This document shows positions 16,090 through 24,288 of a stretch of DNA of 45,529 nt, piece by piece; position 1 is the stretch's first letter, and each line of letters starts with the position of its first letter. The position numbers and the translations under genes were made by a program. The DNA lies in the NCBI GenBank assembly GCA_963169135.1, contig CAUJEQ010000262.1, positions 1-45,529 of the forward strand, given 5' to 3'. The notes below the pieces were generated by a model. That model ran no database searches and had not been told where the DNA came from. It was given only the letters and a program-made list of their open reading frames with translations. The DNA comes from Chloroflexota bacterium. GTDB lineage: Bacteria > Chloroflexota > Dehalococcoidia > Tepidiformales > Tepidiformaceae.

Positions 16090-16138
16090 ATGGCGCCAGG
16101 GCGCCATCCGCCCGATCTCAGTGGTAAAGTGGCGCCAC
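16090..16138. promoter_or_regulatory. Repeated TGGCGCCA palindromes before a response-regulator gene
   Basis: ATGGCGCC (16090-16097) and GGCGCCAT (16100-16107) form an 8-bp inverted repeat with a 2-base spacer. A second palindrome, GTGGCGCCAC, lies at 16129-16138. The core TGGCGCCA thus occurs at 16091-16098 and 16130-16137, 39 bp apart, directly upstream of the ATG at 16162. This arrangement could be an operator. The 8-mer is not rare in GC-rich DNA, so this is tentative. Confidence 0.3.
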
Positions 16139-16161
16139 CACGCCTTCTCACCAGGAGCACC

Positions 16162-16803
16162 ATGCCGATCCGCATCATCATTGCCGACGACCATGCCGTG
16201 GTTCGCCAGGGCCTACGCATGTTCCTTGGGCTGGACGACGACTTCGAGATCATCGGTGAGGCCCAGAACGGCGCGGAGGCGGTCGAACTCGCGCGCAGGC
16301 TCCAGCCCGACGTCGTGCTCATGGACCTGCTCATGCCCGTCATGGACGGGATCACGGCCATCGGCCAAATCCGGCGCGAGATGCCAGACATCGAAGTCAT
16401 CGCCCTGACGAGCGTGCTCGAAGACGCTTCGGTGGTTGGCGCCGTGAAAGCTGGCGCGATCGGTTACCTGCTGAAGGATACCCAGTCCGATGAGTTGCGG
16501 AGGGCGATCAAAGCGGCGGCCCAGGGGCAGGTTCAGCTTTCTCCCCAGGCAGCCGCGCGATTGATGCGCGAGGTGCGCACACCGGAATCACCCGAGACGC
16601 TGACCGACCGGGAAACGGAGGTGCTGCGGCTCCTCGCCGCCGGCTATGCCAACAAAGAGATCGCCCGCGACCTGGTGATCGGCGAAAAGACGGTGAAGAC
16701 CCACGTCAGCAACATCCTGGCAAAGCTGGGAGTGCAGTCGCGCACCCAGGCCGCGCTGTACGCGGTCCGGATCGGCCTCGTCCCGGCGCCTCCCGAGGGC
16801 TAG
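16162..16803 (+). CDS. NarL-type response regulator
   Basis: 213 residues from the ATG at 16162, with CAGGAG upstream; the open frame extends further 5' without domain content. Receiver domain 1-120: IIADDH, phospho-acceptor Asp55 in VVLMDLLMP, ALTS and LLKDTQSDE. LuxR-type DNA-binding domain about 148-205: LTDRETEVLRLLAAGYANKEIARDLVIGEKTVKTHVSNILAKLGV. This close match to LiaR/DegU-like regulators fits the NarX-type kinase that starts 2 bp after its stop, and the two genes are almost certainly coupled. Confidence 0.94.
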   Translation: MPIRIIIADDHAVVRQGLRMFLGLDDDFEIIGEAQNGAEAVELARRLQPDVVLMDLLMPVMDGITAIGQIRREMPDIEVIALTSVLEDASVVGAVKAGAIGYLLKDTQSDELRRAIKAAAQGQVQLSPQAAARLMREVRTPESPETLTDRETEVLRLLAAGYANKEIARDLVIGEKTVKTHVSNILAKLGVQSRTQAALYAVRIGLVPAPPEG

Positions 16804-16805
16804 CC

Positions 16806-19800
16806 GTGAAAGGGGAACCAGGCCCCGATCCGGCGCTGATGCGCCAGCTCTTCGCCACCATGCCGGTCGGCGTCGCCCTCTTCGACCGGGACATGCGCCT
16901 CCGCGAATGGAACGACGCGTTCCGCCGCTTCCTCGAAGACAACGAGCCCTCTATGGCAGCCCGGGTGCGGCCGGGTGCGCCACTGGCTGACGTGTCACCG
17001 TTCCGCGTCGAGCGCGCGGAGGCACTGTTCCGCGCAGCGCTCGCCGGGGAACCCGTTCGCCGCGATGCGGTGCCCTATGAGGGCCCGAACGGCACTACCC
17101 ACTGGGACATCCACCTCCGGCCCCTTATCGAGGACGGCGAGGTCATCGGCGTGGTTGACACGATCATGGATGCCACGTTCCGGGTCCGATCGGCCGAAAC
17201 CCTTCGGCAGCGCGAAGGACAGTTCAAGCGCGTCTTTGAGGAGATTAATGACGGCATCATCCTGAACGACTTCGAAACTGGCTTCGTTGCCGAAGCGAAC
17301 CCCGCCGTTTGCCGAATGCACGGCTATACACACGAAGAGTTCGTGGGGATGGACCCGGCCAGGTTCATCCACCCGGACCACTGGCAGAAGCTGGCCGACT
17401 ACCAGGAGTCCATCCGGGCAGGGAAGGACTATCACATCCGGGCGAAGGACGTCCGCAAAGACGGGACCGCGTTCGATGTCGAAGTAATGGGCACCGGCTT
17501 TGAGCTCGACGGGCGGAAGTACCTGCTCGCGGTCGTCCGCGACATTAGCGAACAGGTGGCCATGGAGCGTGAGCGCGAAGAGGCGCACGCAGTCCTGGAG
17601 CAGCGGGTCGAGGAGCGCACACGTGAGCTCGGGAGCCTGCTTGATGTTTCGCGCGCCGTGCTCTCGACCCTCGACCTCGATCAACTCTTCATCCGGGTGC
17701 TGGAAGAAATCGGCAACGTCATCCCCTACGGGGGTTCGAGCATCCTCGAAGTCGATGGCGCCGTTCTGGAGATCAAGGCTTCGCGCAACATGTTCGACGA
17801 TACCGTGGACCCGGCATCGCGGGGTATGCGGTTCCCCGTGACCGCCGTCCCCCGGCTCTGGCAGGCCATGATGGAAGGCCGGCCGGTGGTCATTGACGAC
17901 ATTTACAGCGACACGCCCGAAGCCCGGGAGTACCGCGGCGTGGCGGGCGAGAATCTCAAGACCATCTTCCGGTTCGTACGGACATGGATGGCCGTACCCC
18001 TCGCACACGGCGGCGAGGTACTTGGCGTCCTGATCATCTCGGACCCAACGCCCGGAGCGTTCAGCCAGAGCCAGGCGCACCTTGCGGCGGCCTTCGGCAA
18101 CCAGGTTGCCGTCGCGATCGCCAACGCCCGTCTCTATCACGAAGTCGAACGCCGCGCCCGCGAAATGGAGGGCCTTGCCGGAGTAGCGTCGGCACTGACC
18201 TTCGATACACCGGCCCAGCAGACCCTCGATGCGCTCGCCGCACGCGTGGTCCAGGCGTCGTCGGCAATCGCCTGTTCGGTCACGCTTTTTGACGAACGAG
18301 GCAGCTACGTCATGGCGGGCGAACACGGGCTCCCCGAAGGATTCCCAGGCCGCATGGTCGAAGCCATCAACGAGGGGGCCCCCTCCGTAACCTCGACGGC
18401 GTTTCGGAGCGGGCAGCGCCAGGTGTTGCGGGGTTCGCGGACCCGGACGCTGGCGGACCCGCGCTACGCCCTGGTGCACGACATGCTCGCCACCGCTACC
18501 TGGGAGACCGTAGTGATCACCCCCATGGTGTCGAGGGGCCGGCCGCAGGGCACCCTCGACGCCTATTACCACGGGGATCACGAGCCGGATGCCGAAGAGC
18601 TGGAACTCCTTACGGCGATGGCCAACCAGGTAGCGATCGCGGTGGAGAACGCCCGGCTCTTCGCTGATTCGCAGCGGCGCATCCGTGAGATGGATGCGCT
18701 TTACCGTGTCGATGAGCAGCTCCACCACTCACTCGTTGTGGACGATGTGCTCCGCGCGCTGACCGACGCGGCGGTGGACGTGCTGGAGGCCGACCGAAGC
18801 GCCGCGCTCATGTTCGATGAGACGACCCGCGAGCTGCGAGTGCGCGCCACCTCGGGCCTCTCCCATGGCGAAGTCCAGGCACTGGCCGCGTCGCTGAACG
18901 GACTCGACACCTCGGTCATTGAGAAGCTCGATGTGCCCCGGGTCGTGCCGGATACCTCGCGGGATGCCCGGCTCGTGAGGGACGTGGTCCAGGCGGTCGG
19001 CGTCTCGTCGGTCATCGACGTGCCCATCACCATCGCCGGCAAGCGTTTCGGGCTGTTCAGCATGGGCTGGGTCCAGCACCACGACATCACTGCCGACGAA
19101 GTGCGGATGGCCGCCGCCATCGGACAGCGCGCCGCAGTCGCGATCGAGAACGCGAGGCTGTACGAGCGCGCCCAGCACGCCGCGTCACTCGAGGAACGCC
19201 AGCGGCTCGCACGCGAACTGCACGACTCGGTCTCCCAGGCGCTGTATGGGATCTCGCTGGGCACGCGGACGGCGAGGACGCTGTTGGAGCGGGAGCCGGC
19301 GCGGGTGGGCGAGCCCCTGGAGTACGTCTCCGGGCTTGCCGAAGCTGGCCTGGCCGAGCTCCGGGCACTCATCTTCGAGCTTCGGCCCGAATCGCTCGAA
19401 GCCGAAGGCCTGGTTGCCGCTTTCGAGAAGCAGTTTGCGGCGATGCACGCCAGGCACGGGATCGAAATGGAGACGCACCTCGATGGCGAACCCGACCTGC
19501 GCCTGGACCTCAAGGAAGTGCTCTACCGGATCGGGCAGGAGGCCATGCACAACACGGTGAAGCACGCCCGCGCCACGCGCGCCTGGGTCACTCTCGGAAC
19601 AGCCGGCGGGCGCGTGACCCTTGAGGTGCGGGACAACGGGGTGGGATTCGACCCTTCGGGCGAGTTTCCGGGGCACCTCGGGCTCCGGTCGATGACCGAG
19701 CGGGCGACAAGTTCCGGTGGGACGCTCACGATCGAAAGCGAGCCGGGTTCGGGGACGACTATCCGGATTTCGGTCCCGGCCATCCCGGGCCATCTGCCTG

Positions 19801-19826
19801 CGGGGGCTCCCGCTTCATCATCCTGA
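16806..19826 (+). CDS. PAS-PAS-GAF-GAF-GAF NarX/DegS-type histidine kinase
   Basis: 1006 residues; the GTG start is 2 bp after the response-regulator stop, with GAGGG upstream. Order: PAS 1 (about 12-125), PAS 2 (about 135-252), coiled coil (about 250-278), three GAF-like modules (about 280-445, 455-620, 635-790; each ends with an AVAI(A/E)NARL(Y/F) helix), HisKA_3 dimerisation domain with EERQRLARELHDSVSQALYG (His806), and HATPase (about 895-990) with GQEAMHNTVKHA and DNGVGFDPS. No membrane segment is visible. Three GAF domains suggest binding of small ligands, haem or chromophores; the GAFs lack obvious phytochrome Cys motifs that I can assign. Partner is the upstream regulator. Confidence 0.92.
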   Translation: MKGEPGPDPALMRQLFATMPVGVALFDRDMRLREWNDAFRRFLEDNEPSMAARVRPGAPLADVSPFRVERAEALFRAALAGEPVRRDAVPYEGPNGTTHWDIHLRPLIEDGEVIGVVDTIMDATFRVRSAETLRQREGQFKRVFEEINDGIILNDFETGFVAEANPAVCRMHGYTHEEFVGMDPARFIHPDHWQKLADYQESIRAGKDYHIRAKDVRKDGTAFDVEVMGTGFELDGRKYLLAVVRDISEQVAMEREREEAHAVLEQRVEERTRELGSLLDVSRAVLSTLDLDQLFIRVLEEIGNVIPYGGSSILEVDGAVLEIKASRNMFDDTVDPASRGMRFPVTAVPRLWQAMMEGRPVVIDDIYSDTPEAREYRGVAGENLKTIFRFVRTWMAVPLAHGGEVLGVLIISDPTPGAFSQSQAHLAAAFGNQVAVAIANARLYHEVERRAREMEGLAGVASALTFDTPAQQTLDALAARVVQASSAIACSVTLFDERGSYVMAGEHGLPEGFPGRMVEAINEGAPSVTSTAFRSGQRQVLRGSRTRTLADPRYALVHDMLATATWETVVITPMVSRGRPQGTLDAYYHGDHEPDAEELELLTAMANQVAIAVENARLFADSQRRIREMDALYRVDEQLHHSLVVDDVLRALTDAAVDVLEADRSAALMFDETTRELRVRATSGLSHGEVQALAASLNGLDTSVIEKLDVPRVVPDTSRDARLVRDVVQAVGVSSVIDVPITIAGKRFGLFSMGWVQHHDITADEVRMAAAIGQRAAVAIENARLYERAQHAASLEERQRLARELHDSVSQALYGISLGTRTARTLLEREPARVGEPLEYVSGLAEAGLAELRALIFELRPESLEAEGLVAAFEKQFAAMHARHGIEMETHLDGEPDLRLDLKEVLYRIGQEAMHNTVKHARATRAWVTLGTAGGRVTLEVRDNGVGFDPSGEFPGHLGLRSMTERATSSGGTLTIESEPGSGTTIRISVPAIPGHLPAGAPASSS

Positions 19827-19860
19827 GCCTCAGTTTAAAGAAGGCCACCGCCAGACTCCC

Positions 19861-21609
19861 TCAGCTCGCCGGTACGAACTGGAGTTCACGCCACCCGCGC
19901 ACAGAGTTCAGCGCTGCGAGCCTGGAACCGGCGCTCAGGCTGCTGACGGAAATGCGGCCCTCCTCGATAATTCCTCGCCCGAGCAAGTCGGCCCGCATGG
20001 TGCCCGGCAACAGGCCATCTGAGACTGGAGGCGTGACCCACCGCCCCTCGCGGGAGACCGCAACGTTGGCGATGGCGGTCTCGGTCAGATAGCCGTCCTG
20101 GTTCCAGAGGAGGGTCTCGTCGCAGTCGGGACGGGACGCCGTCGCGGCTTCGTAGAGCCCACGCTTCGTGGTCTTGTGATACAGGAATGGGTCCGCCGAG
20201 TCGACCGGTGTCAACGCGAGTCCTGCCCGTGCAGGAACCGCGTTGTGTGGGGGCAGCGGACCTTGTTCGACACGCAGGTGGCCCTCTTCGTCAAGCAGCA
20301 GCCGCAATCGAAGCGGGACACCGCTCCCAGTGGCAGACGCGAGCGTTCGCCGCGCGAGCGCCCGCTCGAACGGGTAGCCGAAGTACCGGGCCGAGCCCGC
20401 CATCCGGGTGAGGTGCCGGTTCAAGAGCGCGAAGCCCTCGTCCGGCGTCCACCTCAGAGTTTCGATGAGCGAAAACGGGGTGATATCGGCATCGAGCACG
20501 CGGGCCTTGGCGAGGCATTCAGCGTACTCCCGCCCCGGCCGGGAGTCCCAAACGATGCCGCTCCCCACGTTGTAGGTGGCTGCGCGAAGTTCGCGATCGA
20601 CTGTCGCGGTGCGGATGGCGACGTTGAACCGCGCCCTTCGGCCTGGCCCGATGTAGCCCACCGCACCCGTGTACACGCCGCGTGGCCCGGCTTCGAGTTC
20701 TCGGATAATCCGGGCCGTCCGGACTTTTGGTGCGCCCGTGACTGAGGCGCAGGGGAAGGTGGCGGCGAACAACCCCGCGAGCGATGTGTCAGTCTCCGCC
20801 GTCACGCTGGACGTCATCTGGAGTACCGTGGGGAAACGCTCGACCCGGAAGAGCTCGGGTGCGGCGACCGAGCCGACCCGGGCGATCCGGCCCAGGTCGT
20901 TCCTCACCATATCCACGATCATCAGGTTCTCGGCCCGTTCCTTCGGGGAACGCCGGAGTCCCGTGGCTCGCCGGCGGTCCTCGGCCAGGGTACGGCCGCG
21001 GTTGGCCGTGCCCTTCATCGGCCGCATGCGGACCTGTTCCCCCTCGCGTTCGAAAAACAGCTCGGGCGAGGCCGAACAGATCGCGAATCGCCCGAAATCG
21101 AGGTAGGCGGCGCCATCGGCGCGTTGCGCCCGAGCCAGCCGCGCGAAGAGCGAGAACGGATCGCCGCGAAAGGGCGTCGTTAGCGGAAACGTGAGGTTGA
21201 CCTGGTAGCTCTCGCCGGCGGCGAGATGCTCGCGAACCCGGCGGACGGCCCTGCCGTATTCTTCCTCCCGGACCTGCGGGCGCCAGCACAGTCCCGGCGC
21301 AGAACCCGCAGCCGCGATCAGGTCGTGCGGGTCGAAGGGTTCAAGCTCACGACCGGCTATGAACGCTGCGAGCGGGAGGCCGGCCTGGGGCTGGTGCGAT
21401 GCAATGCCGAACGCGGCGGCCGCCTCGTAGGCCACGAACCCGACGACATGGCCGCCCCCTGCGCAGGCCGCTTCCGCGGCGGCAATCACCGGGACGACCT
21501 CGGACGGCTTGTGAGCCATCAGCGGGGCGCCCCGGCCGGCGAGGCGGTACCACGATCCGTTTAGCTGCAGGACAGCGAAACACTCCCCGTTCACGATGCG
21601 CTCCTGCAT
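19861..21609 (-). CDS. pabB: Bifunctional aminodeoxychorismate synthase component I / aminodeoxychorismate lyase
   Basis: A 582-residue fusion. Residues 1-350 are the chorismate-binding PabB half: SYQVNLTFPL, CSASPELFF (178-186), PMKGT at 197-201 (Lys in this position is typical of aminodeoxychorismate synthase rather than anthranilate synthase), and MIVDMVRNDLGRI. From about 355 to the end is a class IV PLP lyase of PabC type (ETLRW, NRHLTRMAGSARYFGYPF, HKTTKRGLYE, LTETAIANV, LLPGTMR). Together they make 4-aminobenzoate for folate from chorismate and glutamine-derived ammonia; the amidotransferase PabA is not in the window. The gene is 22 bp behind a zinc-ribbon ORF on the same strand. The ribosome-binding site is weak. 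Confidence 0.92.
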   Translation of the reverse strand: MQERIVNGECFAVLQLNGSWYRLAGRGAPLMAHKPSEVVPVIAAAEAACAGGGHVVGFVAYEAAAAFGIASHQPQAGLPLAAFIAGRELEPFDPHDLIAAAGSAPGLCWRPQVREEEYGRAVRRVREHLAAGESYQVNLTFPLTTPFRGDPFSLFARLARAQRADGAAYLDFGRFAICSASPELFFEREGEQVRMRPMKGTANRGRTLAEDRRRATGLRRSPKERAENLMIVDMVRNDLGRIARVGSVAAPELFRVERFPTVLQMTSSVTAETDTSLAGLFAATFPCASVTGAPKVRTARIIRELEAGPRGVYTGAVGYIGPGRRARFNVAIRTATVDRELRAATYNVGSGIVWDSRPGREYAECLAKARVLDADITPFSLIETLRWTPDEGFALLNRHLTRMAGSARYFGYPFERALARRTLASATGSGVPLRLRLLLDEEGHLRVEQGPLPPHNAVPARAGLALTPVDSADPFLYHKTTKRGLYEAATASRPDCDETLLWNQDGYLTETAIANVAVSREGRWVTPPVSDGLLPGTMRADLLGRGIIEEGRISVSSLSAGSRLAALNSVRGWRELQFVPAS

Positions 21610-21631
21610 GCAAGGACGAGCTTACGGACGG

Positions 21632-21781
21632 TCAGGCAGCTTTGCTGCCAAATGGCCAGTACCAGCGCTTGCCGGTTGACGGCTTCGGCTTGATGTCAGC
21701 TTCGGTGAAGCCGCGGCCGCAACCCTGGCAATACGCGTAAACGTTCAAATTCTGTCGGCCACACCACGGGCATTCGCGCAT
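21632..21781 (-). CDS. Small zinc-ribbon protein (49 residues)
   Basis: A short reading frame between the D-threonine-aldolase-like gene and pabB. It starts at ATG 21781 with a strong GAGGGG about 7 nt upstream. The protein begins MRECPWCGRQNLNVYAYCQG and contains two CxxC knuckles, CPWC and CQGC (about residues 4-7 and 18-21), the usual pattern of a zinc ribbon, then GRGFTEADIKPKPSTGK and a tail with WYWPFG. It is small, basic and probably cytoplasmic. Function unknown. Its strong ribosome-binding site and tight spacing to pabB (22 bp) support that it is a real gene cotranscribed with it. Confidence 0.75.
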   Translation of the reverse strand: MRECPWCGRQNLNVYAYCQGCGRGFTEADIKPKPSTGKRWYWPFGSKAA

Positions 21782-21829
21782 TCCAAACCCCTCACTCTCT
21801 GGCTGATCCCATTGTAGGGAAGAAGCCCG

Positions 21830-22897
21830 TTACCTGAACTTCCGGGCCGCGAGGATGGGCCAGGTGTCCAACAGCTCGCCACCACGCCGGACGTAGTACA
21901 CGTCGTGCATGTTCAGGGTGGTGTCGCCGTGGCTGGGGATGACCTCGATGCGGTCGCCGGGCTTCAGGCTGGCGACGCCTTCGCCAGTGAGCGTGGCGTG
22001 TTCCTCGCTCAGCCGCGCGACCTTGATTCGCCCGTCCACTGACATCGGCGGCCCGAACTCGTTCGTCAGGGACTTTGCCCCCGTGTCGGCCACGGCATAG
22101 CGCTCCTTCACCGAGATCACGGTCGTCAGGAGGGTGATCGCCTGCTGGAACGTGTTGGGGATGAACTCCTCGTTGTGGCTGTCGTGGAAGACGTAGGTCC
22201 CGGCCTGGAGTTCGGTCACACCCAGAGTTCGGGCTGCGATCGGGACGCTCGCGGTACCGCTGGTCGAGACTATCCCGGGAGCGAGCCCGGCCTCCGCGAG
22301 CGCCTCGACGTGCGTGTTCACAATAGCCAGGGAATCGCGGATGAGCTGTTCGCGGGCGACCGGATCGGGCTGGCCATACATGTGGCCCTCGTAACCCATG
22401 ATTCCGCGATAGTCGATCCCGTTCTCAATGAGCATGCGCGCGAGCCGGACCGTCTCGCCGGGCGTGGCGGAGCCACAGCGCCTGAGCCCGGCGTCGACCT
22501 CTATTACGGCTGCAGGCTTCTGCCCCGATCGGCGCGCTCCATCCGCAAGCTGGCGGATGTTGAACTCGGTTTCGACGGCGGAGGTGACGTCCACGCCGCG
22601 GGCGAGCAGCGACATCAGGCGGTCGACCTTCTGGGCGCCCACCACCTGGTTGGCCATCAGGATCGGCCCGAGGCCGGCATCGGCCAGGACCTCCGCCTCG
22701 CCAAGCTTGGCGACCGTGATGCCGATCGCGCCGGCGTCGAGCTGGAGCCTGGCTACCTGGGGGCACTTCGGCGTCTTGAAGTGCGGGCGCAGGCTGACGC
22801 CGGTGCCCGCGATCATGGCCATCATCGTCGCGATGTTGGCCTGGACCTTATCCAGATCAAGGAGGAGGCAGGGCGTATCCAGGTCATCGATATGCAT
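21830..22897 (-). CDS. D-threonine aldolase-like PLP enzyme (alanine-racemase fold)
   Basis: 355 residues from the ATG at 22897; the open frame continues upstream with no domain content. The N-terminal alanine-racemase-like barrel has LDTPCLLLDLDKV and RPHFKTPK, where Lys41 should hold PLP. The C-terminal domain ends with PSHGDTTLNMHDVYY. The His-x-Asp metal pair (His323, Asp325) is that of D-threonine/3-hydroxyaspartate aldolases, whereas D-serine dehydratases carry His-x-Cys there. It likely cleaves D-3-hydroxy amino acids to glycine and an aldehyde with a divalent metal. Exact substrate unproven. Divergent from an MFS transporter gene; 48 bp before the zinc-ribbon gene. Confidence 0.82.
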   Translation of the reverse strand: MHIDDLDTPCLLLDLDKVQANIATMMAMIAGTGVSLRPHFKTPKCPQVARLQLDAGAIGITVAKLGEAEVLADAGLGPILMANQVVGAQKVDRLMSLLARGVDVTSAVETEFNIRQLADGARRSGQKPAAVIEVDAGLRRCGSATPGETVRLARMLIENGIDYRGIMGYEGHMYGQPDPVAREQLIRDSLAIVNTHVEALAEAGLAPGIVSTSGTASVPIAARTLGVTELQAGTYVFHDSHNEEFIPNTFQQAITLLTTVISVKERYAVADTGAKSLTNEFGPPMSVDGRIKVARLSEEHATLTGEGVASLKPGDRIEVIPSHGDTTLNMHDVYYVRRGGELLDTWPILAARKFR

Positions 22898-23007
22898 GCC
22901 CGGAAGTCTACCCGCGAACCGCAACCCGGGGATATCCGCGAGCTGATTCAACCCTCTTGCGGGCGGTTCCGGCAGAATGGGCAAAGGACGGTGAGGAGGC
23001 GCGGCGG

Positions 23008-24255
23008 TTGGATTCAGAGCAGAACCCGTTCTCGGTCCTCCGGAACACACAGTATCGCCTGCTCTTTGCCGGGACCACGCTGGCGATGCTCGCCTTCGGC
23101 ATGATGCAGGTGGCGCAGGGCGTGGTCGCCTTCGAACTGACCGGGAAGAACAGCGCGGTCGGCTTCGTGTTCCTTGGCCAGGGTATCTCGATGCTCATCC
23201 TGAGCCCGGTGGGCGGGACCCTCTCCGACCGGATTTCGAAGAAACGCCTGCTGACCTCGGCCCAGTTCGTGATCGGCGCGATGTTCGCGCTCATCGCCGT
23301 ACTCATCGCGACCGACCTGATCACCATCCTCATCCTCGCGGCCGCGAGCCTCGTCCTGGGCTGTATGTACTCGATCATGGGGCCGACACGGCAGGCGTGG
23401 GTAGGCGACCTCCTCCAGGGCGACGAATTGGCCCGGGGTGTCGCACTCCAACAGCTAATGATGAACTCGACTCGCATCGTCGGGCCGCTGTTGGCCGGGC
23501 TGCTCATCGCGACGGGCGGCGTGGGCACGGCCGGGACGTATTTCGGCATGGCGGCGCTGTTCGTGGCGGTGGTCGCCGTCTTGCTGCAGATGGCCCCTTC
23601 GCCCCCGAGGCAGCGCGCGCATCACACTTCGGTCCGGGCCGACCTCGGCGAGGGCTTCCGCTACATCTGGACGGACCGCGACGTGCGAATGCTCGCCCTG
23701 GTGTTCGTTGGCATCGTGCTCAGCGGCTTCTCGTACCAGGCGATCATGCCCGGCTACCTCGAGAACGCGCTGGACCATCCGGCCAGCCACCTCGGCATCC
23801 TCTACGGCGCAATGGCCGTCGGCGGCATCGTCGTAACGCTCGTGCTTGCTGCTCGGCCGCCGCGCCGGCCGAGCAGCCTGATGCTTGCGTTCGGCGCTTG
23901 TCTGGCCCTATCGCTTGGCGCGCTCGCGGTGGCACCGGGCTTCGCTGTTGCGCTGGCGGTTGGCGCTCTCGTTGGCGCGGCTTCGAGTGGCTTCCAGATG
24001 CTGAACAACGTCAGCCTGATGCAGCGCTCAGATCCCAAGTACTTCGGGCGGGTGATGGCCGTGACGATGATGGCGTTCGGGGTGAACTCCATCGTTTCGT
24101 ACCCCGTCGGCCTTATCGCCGACGCGGCAGGTGAACGCGCGACACTCGGGGGTCTGGCGGTCGCCTGCGGATGCGTCGTCATCGTGGGCGTGCTCGCGCT
24201 GCGCCCGGGGCGGGCGGTTGGCGGTCAACCGGCGGTCGTCGCACCGGAGACGTAA
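23008..24255 (+). CDS. MFS transporter (multidrug-efflux-like)
   Basis: 415 residues from a TTG at 23008 that follows GAGGAGG by 8 nt; another in-frame TTG at 22957 has no such site. About twelve hydrophobic segments are visible. The N-terminal half contains NTQYRLLFAGTTLAMLAFGMMQVAQGVVAFELTG and the loop GGTLSDRISKKRLL, the MFS motif-A equivalent between helices 2 and 3. The sequence is of the MFS_3/EntS-MdtG-like class, usually drug or metabolite exporters. It is divergent from the D-threonine-aldolase-like gene and convergent with typA. Substrate unknown. Confidence 0.88.
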   Translation: MDSEQNPFSVLRNTQYRLLFAGTTLAMLAFGMMQVAQGVVAFELTGKNSAVGFVFLGQGISMLILSPVGGTLSDRISKKRLLTSAQFVIGAMFALIAVLIATDLITILILAAASLVLGCMYSIMGPTRQAWVGDLLQGDELARGVALQQLMMNSTRIVGPLLAGLLIATGGVGTAGTYFGMAALFVAVVAVLLQMAPSPPRQRAHHTSVRADLGEGFRYIWTDRDVRMLALVFVGIVLSGFSYQAIMPGYLENALDHPASHLGILYGAMAVGGIVVTLVLAARPPRRPSSLMLAFGACLALSLGALAVAPGFAVALAVGALVGAASSGFQMLNNVSLMQRSDPKYFGRVMAVTMMAFGVNSIVSYPVGLIADAAGERATLGGLAVACGCVVIVGVLALRPGRAVGGQPAVVAPET

Positions 24256-24288
24256 TTCCGCTGACTCAGGCGGCGCGGAGCAATCGAC

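Noticed and set aside
16995..18728. 577-codon open frame opposite the large histidine kinase
   Set aside because: Complement of a well-supported PAS/GAF kinase; low-complexity His/Asp/Val-rich translation.
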